From assembly GCA_947396885.1 (NCBI GenBank), contig OX377205.1:20137407-20201406 (forward strand): 64,000 bases of DNA. Direction: 5' to 3'. The position numbers were made by a program, and so were the translations under genes. The notes beneath the pieces were generated by a model. It was given only the letters and a program-made list of their open reading frames with translations. It was not told where the DNA came from and did not search any database. Source of the stretch: Heligmosomoides polygyrus polygyrus. Lineage: Eukaryota > Nematoda > Chromadorea > Rhabditida > Heligmosomidae. The number at the start of each line of letters is the position of its first letter. The first letter of the stretch is position 1. Shown here piece by piece: positions 11,248 through 24,600 of this stretch.

Positions 11248-12476
11248 TACTGACAGTGAGGCGAGGAAGCGTTTGGTGCAGTTCAAATTCAATTTCAAGA
11301 GGATCATTGTTAACGCTGTTATGCACATGCGATGGTTTTCTACGATAATATACGTCGGAGAGCATCGATTCTACATGAATTTGGTAAAATTTGTTAATTA
11401 GAGGTTTTCAGCCGCAAGAAATGTGATCGTGACACAATCGAGCCTTGGCAGTGCGTTCTTACCATTAGGGCATTTTTGAAAAAATCAAATGGTGGCCCTA
11501 AAGTTTTGAATAGCGGTGTATCAGGTAGCGGTCGCCTTGACTCCATTTTTCTTCGCAGGAATTGCCAAGGAAAGTAAGGTGGACTCGGGTAAACGCCAGC
11601 CCGCTAAGGGATTGACTATCACCTTTACCCTTTAAAGTTACTAAATCTTATCGTTGAGTTACAGGCAGTCGAACCTAGAGTGGAAAAAAGCAACATTGCT
11701 TTCGGACTAACCTAGTAGCTTTGATCTATCTCGCACGAGTACTGTGCTCGTGCCTTCCTTATGCTCATCATTAGCAATCTCGCCGATTTGCACGAATATG
11801 GACCAACGACGCCCCTATGCGTCCTTATCGTGTGCCGAATTAGCCCAGCCCCCTCTCGAAGAACATTGAAGAGTCTCACAGCTTCCGTTTTTTAACGAAG
11901 AAGGCAAATAAGTTCGTTGTTGCTGGTAGTCCTAGGGTGCCTGCGCCATCTTGCATAATCCAATATTTTAGGACCGTCGTCCAGTGAACGTCGCCACTGG
12001 CCCCTCTAAACTTTGACGACCTGTCCAAATGGAAGCGGCTCTAAGATCGAAGGAAATACCGTCTCTTAAAGCCATATAGGCTTAGGCTGTCATTAACATC
12101 GTGTGTGCCACATTCACACTACTTTCCTCGTGGGTGATCCTGAAATGTTCTGAACCTCGAACGAGCGCCACCTCCTATCACTGTGGTACAATTATACACA
12201 TTCAAAAAACGTTTACATCTAAAACCTATATTTTATAAGGGAATATGACTTCATTCACAGCAAATTTAGCAACATAATGAATTATTTGCTTAGGCATACA
12301 CAGGTAAATATCAGTGGAAAGCACATGTGATACTGAGCATATCAAATCAGAAAATGCTAGAATGCTAGTTATATCATAGAACGTTAGTATATCATCATGG
12401 GATACTGGAATGTTGTAGAAGAGGTGAAACCGAGGTCGTAACAGTGAAATCATGCCGAGATGTACAGAAGGGTCTC
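11248..12476. other. Intergenic, mcm-10 downstream region
   Basis: Nothing recognised. It must contain the mcm-10 poly(A) site beyond the MITE at 12480-12639. Confidence 0.4.
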
Positions 12477-12479
12477 TAA

Positions 12480-12639
12480 GGCCTGAGTTATACTCCCGCG
12501 GAAGCATCCGCGGAAGGGCGGGAATCGCGCCGAGACTCCTCACCTGGCCAATCGCCGCGCCTCGCCACGCCCGCCTCCGCCGTGCACCATTGGTCCGCGG
12601 ACGTTCCGCGGATGCTCCCGCGGGAGTATAACAGATGCC
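12480..12639. mobile_element. PIF/Harbinger-type MITE, family C, at the mcm-10 stop codon
   Basis: Ends GGCCTGAGTTATACTCCC and GGGAGTATAACAGATGCC; TAA at 12477-12479 and 12640-12642. It begins four bases after the mcm-10 stop codon, so it must form most of the proximal 3' UTR. Confidence 0.88.
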
Positions 12640-12646
12640 TAAGGCA

Positions 12647-15600
12647 CTAGGTGTTGACGAACTTCCTTTCCTCGCCTCGAACAAGCAGCTTCTCGTTCTC
12701 CAGCTTCACTTTTCGCTCATCCTTCATGGCCACCCGTATCCACTGGTTTGCGTCGCAGTGCTAAAACAATGGGAATTACAATGGGAGAAGAATAACACCC
12801 TGATAGGGACAATAGTGGACCAAAGGCTCACCTTGCAGGGCTTCGTCGGCATCATACTAAACGCTGTCGTGCGTCTCTGGCAACCACCGCACTTGAAGAA
12901 GCGCTTCTCGGCCGTCGTGTGCGTAACGCAGTGGCCTTGGCGCATACACAAATCACTTTGGCGTTGCGCTGTGTATCCACACTAAATGATCTTCATCAAC
13001 ACCAGGTCAGAACTTCTTATTAAGCGACTCTACTGCAAGGAAGAAACCTATGCATAAGTGTGATTGGAGCCGTTTACATAAACAGATTCGGCCTTTCCAC
13101 AGAAATTAACGAATTCAGGTACCTCCCTCGTGTAAACAACTTGAAAGCCTACAATCCCTACCATATATATTATTTTCCGGATCGTAGTCACAGTCGAAGA
13201 AAGCGCCAGCTGTCGCGTGTACCCGATTCCAGGTTGCTGATTCGGACTTCCCCAGGCCAACCAAGCCTTCCATCTTTTTGGGGTCGGTGAGTTCGTGCCA
13301 GACTTATATGGGAAAGACAAAGCTCTGACATGTAAATGGAATGGCCACCGCAAGGCAAAGTGCTGTCCAAATTCGCTATCAAACTGCCTACATATCAGAG
13401 TAGAATGTGTGTTGCACTTCAAAAGGGTCTGACTTACACCGTCAGTCATCCAAGTTCGGCACGTAGTAGCGCTGATTGAAACCGTTTCAGCGTTAACTTC
13501 TGTCATTAAAATTGGAAATATCAGTGACCATAAGGTGATTATGGCTTGATGTGTTGCTGATTCTCAGTTCTGCACATGAACTGACTAGGGAAGGGTTTCG
13601 ACCTCCCATGGAACTTGAAGTTGAGACCAGGATCATTAGAAAGTGCTCAGAATGCGGATTAAGAATATGGGTGTCAAAACTGCAAAATGAAACTCTTGAG
13701 CGAGTTATGGCCTGCCGAAATCGGGGGCCTCACCACAGGTTGGCTGTGCGACGCACCGGGCGTGATAATGGTGAGTTATCGGGGCTCCGTAAGAAGAGGC
13801 TGCCAACTGCAGCGGTGGCGCAGGGGTAGTCGGGTGCGACGTCGTTCGTTCAGCCCCCGTTACTGCAGCTTTTTTTGCAAATCACAATTTATCTTCGAAA
13901 TGACCTTTTGTTCTGAATTATGACACGTGTCTGATTAAATAGCCGGAAAACTACCATACACGTTTGTAAAAATGCTTGAAGGCAAAAAACTGCTGTGGTG
14001 ACATTTTTATTCACTATTTTGCACAAACAGAGTCCAAATCATATATTGAATAACTAGAGGTGTTTCTAACAACCTTGACATTCATGGAACAAAGCAAAAA
14101 AATGTGTGAAGCAAAAAGGTAGGTAGAATGCATGACGAGGAAGAACAAAATGTCGTTGATCTACTGCTTTTTCTTAATTCACTATGTCCTTTTCACCAGC
14201 AAAGATGGTGTCCATTCTTCTCGCTGAATTTGGGGTGCCAGAGTAAACAAAATGTCACCATAGCAGTTTTTTTGCCTTCAAGCATTTTTACAAACGCGTA
14301 TGGTAGTTTTCCCGACTATTTAATCAGACACACGTCATAATTCAGAACAAAAGGTCATTTCGAAGATAAATTGTGACTTGAAAAAGGACACGAAGCAACG
14401 CGAGCCGAACCAACGACGTCGCATCCGACGAGCATGAGCACTACCCCTGGGCCACCGCCGTAGCTGGCGGGCCATTCTTACGAAGCCCGATGACTCACCA
14501 CTCTCGCGCCCGGTGCGTCGTACAGTCAGCCTGTGGTGAGGCCCCCGATTACGGCAGGCCATAATTCGCTCACGAATTTTATTTTGAAATTTTGACACAA
14601 TATTCGTAATCAGCATTCCAAGCTAAGCTCTTTCTAATGATCCAGGTCTTAACTTGAAGTTCCGTGGGAGGTCAAAACCCTTCCCTAGTGAGTGCAAAAT
14701 ACTGCACGCAAGTGCGGTGCTGCAACATGCGCTCAAGTAACATATTTGCGACAGTGTACCGATGTAGAGCGGCGAGTAAAACGCAGAGGGAGGTTCCTAT
14801 TTCGGATCTCGCCCAGGTCACCCATGCCTTCCAGCATTCAAATTGCCCACTCGGTATACAATAAAACTAAAACGGTGGCACATGGCACACCCCAAATGGA
14901 TAGATTCTTATCCTTATTTCCCGACGAAGTCGATAATAGAGGATAAAGGATTAAGGCCAGCGTTAGTTCATTCCTATGGGGTGGGCCACGCATTCTACTT
15001 CTACGGGATATCGTGGAGGCCTATTGAATGCGTATTTGGCATATACATACAACTTGCGGTCTGGAAGCGGGTGTCGTCACAGCGAGCACATCAGACTGTG
15101 CTGGATGCCACGCGCCCAGGTCGATAATATCGAATCCATTAGTCAACCGGTAACTTTTACTCGTTTTGAGTCTTCGCATTAACTTCGCATGACTTTCACT
15201 TAGAGCGATCAATTCTAGGGAAGAATCGATTATGTCGACATCAACTGCTCGTCGAACGGAAAGCGCGAGCTGACTCCTTCATGGTACGTTCTTCTTTACA
15301 TACAGGTCTTTCGAATAGAAGAAGTTAAAAAGAACATTGTTTCCAAAATGACGCCGCTTTGTGGACCAAACGATGTAGTGACGCTGTAAAGAGTAAACCA
15401 CTGAAAAAACCTCTTAAAATCACCTTTTTGCAGCTCACAACCTTGACGTCTTTCACGGACATGCACTCACTAACAAACGTCTCCACTTTTTCCCTTGCTT
15501 CAAGCGAATCCAGGTGCTTCTGCGCTTCTAATCCTTGGGCCTGAAATGGACACATACAAGGTAGCACAGCACTAATATCTGAGAACCCGGACCTTATTTG

Positions 15601-18600
15601 CATCCTTGTCATGAATGCTCTTTCTCTTGAGAAGCGCATCGAGATCAACACCGTTTTCCAACGAAGACAGCTTGGATCGTTTGTGATCTGATGAGTCGTT
15701 CGCGTCTTCTACTGAAACAAAAGCGTACTTCAGAGCACCTATTCCTATAGGAACGATGTGGTCGTCATACCTTGCTGCCGCTTCAAGCATTTCTTGCTGG
15801 ATGTCGGCTGGTCCTTATTCCTTTTCATGATGGCAATAGCTCGAAGCTAAACGAAGATTGATGAGCTACGGGGTGGAGGTCAGAAAGTGAAGCGCACATC
15901 AAATCGGAAACAAATTCCGATTACCTTAGCGGGATCATTGGGTGAAGAGGTGGGCTTACTGCTCGCAGTGAGAGTAACGCATCCGGAGCCACCGAGCCCG
16001 GAACCCAGCCTCGGTGACCGTAAAATAGGGCGAACGGGGGCCTAGAACAGGCCTATATAGAGGAGAAAAAGGGATATTCGGTTTCAAGGAGAGCGACTTC
16101 CGTAGTGGAAGAATGCCTCCGCGCAAACACGTGGTCGGAGGACACAAGAAGAATTATCAACTCACACTCTGGACCTTGATGAAGTCAGCCATCGAGCTGG
16201 TATTGACCTTTGTCGCTGTCTCTTCAGTCTTTCCTTTCTTCGAGTCTGCTAGAAGCCTCATGTTTCGCGCTCCAAGCGTGTGTGACTAAACAGTTACAAC
16301 GTAGAAGTTCAAACTTTAAATGTTTAATAACCGGACGATTTAATATCTGGATGCGAGTGTTAGCAGCAATATTGGGTAAAACTGCATGTGACTGAATGAC
16401 GGGCTCGCTCACCCTTCAGCAATTAAGACAGCGATAACTGTATGGCAAAACATCACGGGGTGACTTCGGGCCTTTTAGAGAGATACGAATCCATCACAAA
16501 ATCCACTCGATTCATTTCTTTACAAAGAAGTGCGATGCTAATTGCGCTGCACAGCGTGCAAGACTTACGGAAGTATAGCTACCCGTGATTGACCTGTGAA
16601 GGAGTCTAGCACGATACTATTCCTATCAGAAAAACAACCACGTACGACACGGGACATGACCGACAGGTCAGAGAGACATCCTTGCTGCGACCGAAGTATG
16701 AATAACGACTTGGTATCTCCTCATAGCTCGCGAGCGCAACATTTGGTCATCTGGGCACAACTGCGAAATCGACAAATTAAGAGTAATCGCTCTGCCTTGG
16801 CAGATTTGAACGCCGTGCTGATTGTCAAGTGAACGATGGTTGAGTATATGGACAAGGGCCAGGACTAATGCGTGTAGCTACATAATGGGGAAGAAGCGGT
16901 AAAACGCCATACTGATCCCACCCTACTAGGAAGCTACAAGAAAATCGTTTAATGTAGGTTTCTAAATAACATTACACAACAGTAAGCTGACCCGAGAAAC
17001 ATAAGCATTGTTTGCAGGGAGATAACATTGCCTGCAGTAAAGTTGTTAGAGAAATAAGATCCTATGAAAGCACAGGAAAATAGAAATTTCGCGCCATGCA
17101 AATGGCTACGGATTGCGTCGTGCACTGTTAGAAACGTTACATCTCAGACTCGACAAATTGTTTTTGGCTAATTGCTTGATACAGATCTGCCCTTAACTGG
17201 CCATATCGCCTGAAAAAGAGAAAAAGGGATGTCAGATTCGTGATCAGCACCCCAAATAACCCCCTAGATAAAGTTTCAGCGAAAAAGTTTTTCGACCGAA
17301 GTCGTGTCGGTGGAAACGGAACTTTTAACTAGTGCCAATATTTCTGCTACACTAGAAATACGGAAAAGACATACATATTTATACTGCCGGTCTTCTTACA
17401 CGATTTGTTTGATCTATCCTAGTCGAAGGGGGGCCCACTAGAAAGACGAAACAAATTTAAAGAGGGTGGCTTCCTTCGACTATGAAACTACAAAGAAGGG
17501 CTCTCTCGAAGGCCAGTCGCGGTATTGTGATCTAGTTTACCTTCAGTTTTCCCTCTGTTAAAGAGTCAGAGTGAAGTGCCTCTTCCTACTAGGATAGATC
17601 GCACTTGTTAGTTATAGCTACCGTTATGTGCTTAGATGTGTTAACAGTGTACTTTGAGCTTGAAAGAAGGTATAACGGCGCGTTGTCCATCAATGAAGAC
17701 AAAACCGGATAAAAATTGAAACAAGCATGTAGTTCTTACGTAATCAACAGAACCTGTAACTTGAGGTTTGAAGAAGTACATTGTGTAATCTTGACTCCTC
17801 ATAAAATGTAACGTTTCTATCTCTTCGATCTCTTCCTTCTTGTGATAACCGTCGCTGATAGTCTTACTGGCTGCAAAAATGTGGTGCTTTGATTCAATAC
17901 TTTTTAGGGTAGCTTTATCGGAAGACGTAGTAGTAAGAATGCCGTTATTCAGTTTAAGCATTAAAGAAAGCTTAGGAGAATAATATGGACAGTTTGTTGC
18001 GGAATGTAGCAATCATTTAGCCTTCATGCAATCAATCGAGTCTCATACTTGAGGCCTTGTACAGCTGCACTGCGCAATCTCTACCGTTATTATAATAGAA
18101 AGCGTTTATCTTCCAGCGCTTTCGAGGGTAGCTAAGAACCTCTTCAAAATCCTTGCTGGCAGCAATATCGTGCTCCTTCAAACTGTATTTACATTTTCCT
18201 GGAACACGCAGGAAAATGTACTTATCGTTCGGTGGATGTAGCAAGTCCCTGATGGCATACAATGCTAGACTATGCCACATATGACCACTCACTCTGTGGG
18301 TTATTATTTCCTGAAGAGTTTGCTTCTCCTCCTCTTTCGAAGTTGTTTTCAGTTCCGAAGACTTGAACACATTGGAAGTCGTCGGGCGAATGGTACCATC
18401 GATTCCTGCCGAACTCACAAACGAAGTTGGTTTATTTGGAAGTCCGGTCCTAGAACAAGCATTATACGTTCCCTCATTTCGCAGACTCTTCCGCAGCTTT
18501 GGTGTTCTCATTGATAACTCGATTCGATTTCGATTCTTGGCACATTTCCGCGACGACGCACCACAGGAGTGCGGGAACGCGCCGCTTCTCATACCGTAAC

Positions 18601-21600
18601 CGCGGCAGCCAATCAGGCACGGTTTATGGAGCAAGCACGGAGAATTCCGTCGTCCTCACTGCACGTTCCCGCACACTGCGGTGTGTCCTGCGACATGTAC
18701 CCTGTTCGTAAAGTTTTGAAAATATTTTTCATTAGAGACAAACCTGTTCATCGGGTTGCAATACATCCGATTGGCAGGATTTTTAGGCGGCGGGACCGAC
18801 ATGGCGCTATTGAATGTGCCTTAAACGAGAACATCTTCACACCCATCGAGCTGGGGCAAGGAAGTCAATTACTCTGTTGGACAAAGCATGCTATTCATTT
18901 GAAGCAGTGGCCTTTGTACTGTGTTGTTGAAATCTTCGAATTTCTATTATTCTGCAGAAATACCTCTGAGTACGACGAACTGGACACCATTGGCTCACCT
19001 CGATTAGCAGACAGCTTCCGCACCTCCTTCATAACATGGTGAATGCAGTATTCGGAGAAAGACACATTGACGAAGTTACTGCACCTTTGACCGTCCAATT
19101 TCACACCCTAAACGATCTAGCGTAGGGGAACATCTTCATCGCTTGATGCTAAAAACTGCGACTGAAAAACGTGGCTGTCGGTACTAGTCGTTAATGTGGC
19201 CTGCGTGTACAGGGGGAGGGACACGTCAATCAATCACTGTCAATTACAGCACCGACCTAGGCAGCGTTCGATGCGGTCTGATTGTCTTGGCGCCTCTAGA
19301 GCCTCCTCATTCAGCCAACATTAACGACTAGAACCAGTCAGAACAGCGCCTACAAATGAGCACTGACTGTGCAGATCACAGACGACAAAACTAGGCAAAA
19401 CTAACCTTGCAAGTGCCGAGGTCAGTCGAATACCCCAACTCGACAATCTGCACAGGCTTGAACACCTTCAGCGTGACTCTTGATGCTGGAAAATCATCAA
19501 TTCGACACCTCTTTAAGGCTGGTAAATCACAACTGCACACACATTTCGGCTTAAACTTGTCCGCGCCGGCATTGGGGTTCTTATCATTGTCGGCAATCAC
19601 TGGCGTCATAAGCGCAACACAGATCCCTGGTTGCAGCTTCCAGTGCTCCTTGAACGCCTCGCCAAATAGCAACACCACGACTGGAGGCTGTTGGCAGTCC
19701 TGAACAGACAGATGCCAGAAATCGTTGTGGGCTGGTTTATACTTCGATCGTTGCGCGGCGCGGAAGCATTTCTGATTTGGTCACAGTCAGCGACAGGAGC
19801 GACTGGATCTCCGCATTGAGGGTGCGAATCGATTTCTACGGTCGACCGCTTCAGATCAATCGACTCATACGCTATATATGGATGACTCAGTCCCTCTTGT
19901 CGCTGCCGTCGCTGACTATGAACTGACTATTTGGTCAACGACATCGACTTCTCCGGGTAGAGACGCACGAGACGCTTTAAGCCTGTTTGTAGAACGTACT
20001 GGCAATCACTCCTTGATAAAGCAAACCACGGAAACCAATTCGTGCAGAGCGATCCTCTCCCAAAATTGATACAGACCGAATTCGCGTCAAACTGTACACT
20101 TTCAAACCAAATTGAACACTCTTCTAATCAAATAGGTCATTCGTCTAGGGAAGCTTGGTGCTTTTTAAATCAAACCGAATATTTTCCAAATTAAAACGAG
20201 GGCCTTCCAGATTAAAAGAAGGAACTCTACGGGAAGGTTAAAATAATTTTTTGTTGAAGGAAATTTTGTTATTTACTTATTTAATTATTTAGACATGTAA
20301 ATGAGAACAACTACATGCTGTGAAAACAAAAACACAAAAAAAAAATTGGATGTTACAATACAACTTATAACAACCAGTTCACGTCACTCTGGAAGATATC
20401 TGGAATAAATAAATAAATATCTGTCAACGAGCCTCTTAAATTGGGGCAGAGAATTAGGGAGCGCTTGTTTTTGAATAGCTTAAAAACTTAGGGCCGGCCC
20501 TTCGGGTGAAGAAGGAAGCAAGAACGGAGCTTTTCGCCTTGGAGAAATAGATCTTCCGCTGGATGCCTTTTGCGTTTGAATTTTGCAGCTCGTAGAACTC
20601 ATCAAGTGGTAGTGTTACCATTTGAGTAAACATTTTGAATATCATCAGCAGATGATTCCATTTCCTACGAGTCAAGGGCTGGACGTGTTAAAAATTTTGC
20701 TGCGATTAGAAGCTGACGGAATGCTTTTCTTTGGAAATTTTAATTCACCTAATAATAAGTAGGTGAAGTAATATGGGAAGGGACTGTTTGAAATTTTATA
20801 AATTTTCAACTTTCTCACATTTTGCGACCGAGAAAGAAAATGAGGCTTAAAGCTTATTATGAATTACAGGAAGGCGGCAATTTTTAATGCGTTAAAGGAG
20901 GTCGCGCTATGCGTTCGTCCATCTCGTTTCATTTGATTATGGATGCAGTTTGCTTGAAACAGCCAAGTGAAAATAAGTGCGTTTTTCACAACTGTTTTTT
21001 TCCCACCGCTGAGAAGTGTAATTCTACACGGACAGAATTTTTGCTACCAACTAAATGAACATCATTGACGAGCGCATGGCACAATCTCTTCTTTTAGCAC
21101 TAAAAAATTATTCCTGCTTTTCAGACCAGTATTCTAATAACGATTTTCTCACAAAATGTTTTTTACCGGGCTGTGCGATAATTTCTGTCCGAATATGTTA
21201 CCATTTTTATTTTTTCAACTTTATTGAAAAACAAGTGTAATCAACAATATAATCACCACAGTTATCCACATCAGTGGCCATCGATTCGACAGGTCGCCGA
21301 TACCCTTCGCCCAGAACTCCGGGGGCTGCGACTCGAAGAAGTCCGCGATGGCGGATTCGGATCTGAGGTTGTCGTAGTTGGTGAATTTTCTTCCGGCCAA
21401 ATGGTGCTTCAGCGGGCGGAGCAAGTGGTAGTCGGAGGGGGCGAGGTCCGGGGAATACGGCGGGTGGGCAACCGTCTCCCAGCCGAGCGTCGCCAACTTC
21501 TGCTGGGTCTCCTTCGCCACGTGGGGGCGCGCGTTGTCGTGCAGCAGGTGTACCGATTCCCGTCGGGGACGCTTTTCTCGGATGGCGGCGGCTAGTTTCT

Positions 21601-24600
21601 CGAGCTGATCGGTGTAGATGGAGGCGGTGACCGTTCTGCCTTGCGGGAGCAGCTCGAAGTACAGCTTGCCCTTGGCGTCCCACCAGCAGCAGAGCATGAT
21701 CTTCAGCGGGTGTTCCCTGTCCTCGAGGCTCGTGTCGCCGCTTTCGAAACGATTGAACCAGCGCCTGACTGTGCGTTGGGACACTGCATCCTCCTTGCAC
21801 GCTCTGCAGATGTTGGCGACCGCGGTGCCCGTGTCGTTGCCCAGCAGCCACTCGTAGTACACGAACGTACGAATTCGACCTTGGTCCATTTTAGCTTGTA
21901 CTGGAAGCTAGACGCGGCGAGTGCGCCTTATATACCCCTAGCGTGGAACTCTGGAGAACCTTCTAGAAGCTTTTTACACTTGCCTGATATTATAACCCTT
22001 CTAAGGAAAATTATAGAATTTTGAAAATTTTCGGACAGGAATTATTGGACAGCCTGGTATAAAATTTCAAACGTTACGTTCGCTTACTGAGAAAGGTGAA
22101 CTTTTTTAAAATAAAAATCCAAAAAGGCCATAATACATTTTCTCAGACAAAAAAATATTCCAAGTCACAAATTTTCATGGACAAAAATATTCCAACTTTC
22201 TCGGAGTATCTCCAGTGTAATGTAGAAGAAGTGCGTCTTAATTTTGTAGATAGTTTAAATTCAAAAGGGTCCAACACGGTTAAAAGATCCAATTTGATTT
22301 GAAAGATCTCCAATCGGCGTGAAAATGGTATAAATACATTGTCTGGATGACCGCCCGCTACCACAGCAGACTGTGGATAGATCGCCATGGCACATCGCTG
22401 CTTACGGTACACCCTCATTTGAGAAGCTTAGTGCTATCCAACATTTGACACCTCGCTCACAATCGGGGACAGCAGGAATGGCATCAATCTGGTCAGTCAT
22501 TTAAGGTACGGATATGCCTTGGCAATTCGCCGCTACCGCCACGGATTATGAACAGATCCTTGTACAGAAACAAAGTTCAACATCGCCGGTGCACAGAATT
22601 GGTCCTAGTCATGCGGCTGAAGTATATCACTCCTCTCCAGGATCTCTTTTGAGAACAAATGTACCTTAAGGTCGTGCATTTTCCAAATCAGGTAATCCTT
22701 CCCATTGGCGCTCTTTCGAACCTCCCGAGCCACTACCACACCAGCGGTCGTCCAGCTGTCAGCTGCAACATTAACCGTTGTCAATTTTCCGCGATCTGCG
22801 TATCGAAGGCTTCTCTCTTAAGCAAAACCTCACCTTTGATAACAGTTGTCGGGCGTAGATCCGAGATATGTACGCATTTATGGCCCTCAATGTACGCTTC
22901 GAAGGTGGACGAGGAGACCTTCGGATTCCTCAAAAAACGTGCCGATTAGAGGACTGGTAAGGATCAAGAAGCCTAACACTCCTTTACGTACCTAATTTTA
23001 AACTTGAAGAAGCTGTCGAAAACAGTTGCGGCGACGCATTCTTTCCTAACTATTCCCGTCAACACCGTTTGCTTTTGCTTCGCTTTCTTTGGAATCTCCT
23101 GAAAACCACTACATAGTTACTGATGAGAGCGGATGGAAGGCTCAGCCACAAAACACACCACAGGAGTGGGAGGTCTTAGCGCAGACGTTGATGCTTCGCG
23201 TTCCAGCTCTAGTTTTTTGAGCCGTTTCTGCAGCTGTTTACCTGTGGCTGACAGATCCCTTAATGGCACATTATTGTGGGTAAAATGACCAAGGCAGTGA
23301 GAATATAGGCTGACTTCTTATTATCCGTCATCTCGTCATCACTGCTATCCGAGTCGAAAAGGGTGGCTCTCTCAGAAACACTTAGCTCAGAACCCTGAGT
23401 AGCTGCATTGAAATCCAAATCCACAAGTCTTGCACCTAAATGGACGAATCTATATAGAAATTAGCCAAGCATCCCGATTAGACGTAAGCTTTTACGAGCC
23501 ACCGGGGTGTGTTATAGCAAAACTAGATCCTTCTGAAGATGAAGAAATCAATCACTTTGAGAGAAGTCAAAAATTTCCGATTTTGTACTTTTCACTTTCA
23601 CTTTATTACGACAAACGGCACAATTGAGGTTTATATTTTTAATGACGTAGTCTGGTCCCAAGGATCTTTCTAGTGGCTGCAATGCCAAACTATCTTTTCG
23701 GGACTTTTCGGTTATCATCATTTCTTCCAACGTGGGGGCGTGATGACCGGCACAAAAGCCAGTCCACCGCTGATAGCACGCTATACGACCTGTTTGCAGA
23801 GGACATGAATCCTGCGATCAGATCAGTGACTTCATCACGGAGCTCGACAACGATTCAACGGCTAACTGAAACGAGGGAAGCTATCGGACCTCCAAGCACC
23901 GTCGAAATTCAGAAACTCTGCCGCTAGGGCCAAGGAGCATTGGGAGTGGTCACGTAATACGCTTTGCTTACCCTCGCTGGTGGATAATCGCGAAACCCGT
24001 TGTTGTACTTGGAGGGAGTACAAATGCCAAACTGAGTTTTTACCGTAGTATACCGGAGGCAAAAAGACTGGTTTCCTCGGATGTCAAAAGGACATCAAAA
24101 CGTCCACCAAACCGTTGGAAAACTTTTCCGTAAAAGCCGTAAGCCACGATATGACACCCTTCGCATCCCTCGGGAGAGGTGAACCCACTGAATGACTCCA
24201 TCGCGCGAAAAAACAAGTAAAGAACTAAGGAAATTGGCGACCAGCGGGAGGGGTGGGGGGAGAGAACTGACAATATGGGTCGCAAATACTTTTAAAATTT
24301 CGTTTTTGCACTGAAGACGGACGGATCGACATTGAAACAATGCATGCGACCTGGATGACGCTTCTACCGGAAAATGGTAATAGAATATAACATTCTTCTT
24401 ATGGCAGCGGATCTCATTCTCACTGTTTATCTAAATCAGGACTGCTTCAACTATATTCAGACTGTATGAATTCTATCACATATCTGGGCACCAAGTGTCA
24501 CCCATCCATCTTCGTGAGAAGGCACATGAATGCTCACTTACATCAAGAACGGGCTAATCCGGTTCACCAAAGGATTAGATCACACCTGTGCAGTGTAAAT

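Larger units (their letters stand above)
20070..22332. mobile_element. Older TA-type foldback-family element interrupted by mariner
   Basis: The left part has GCGTCAAACTGTACACTTTC and the internal GCGCATGGCACAATCTCTTC. The right end is TTTGATTTGAAAGATC...GAAAATGGTATA at 22290-22332. The mariner (21166-22057) is inserted in it. The left terminus is eroded. Confidence 0.6.

Noticed and set aside
15279..15383. A last exon for mcm-10 reading [11 protein letters not shown] to a stop
   Set aside because: It splices in phase, but the exon at 12832-12981 also does and restores the conserved zinc-binding C-terminus, followed by the conserved tail at 12647-12760.
16150..16240. mcm-10 exon 13 in the frame reading [14 protein letters not shown]
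   Set aside because: Wrong phase for both neighbours. The adjacent frame ([11 protein letters not shown]) joins correctly and resembles the basic MCM10 segment.
18032..18634. Single 200-codon minus-strand gene
   Set aside because: The middle is mcm-10 exon 12. The two ends are intron sequence and an imperfect palindrome.
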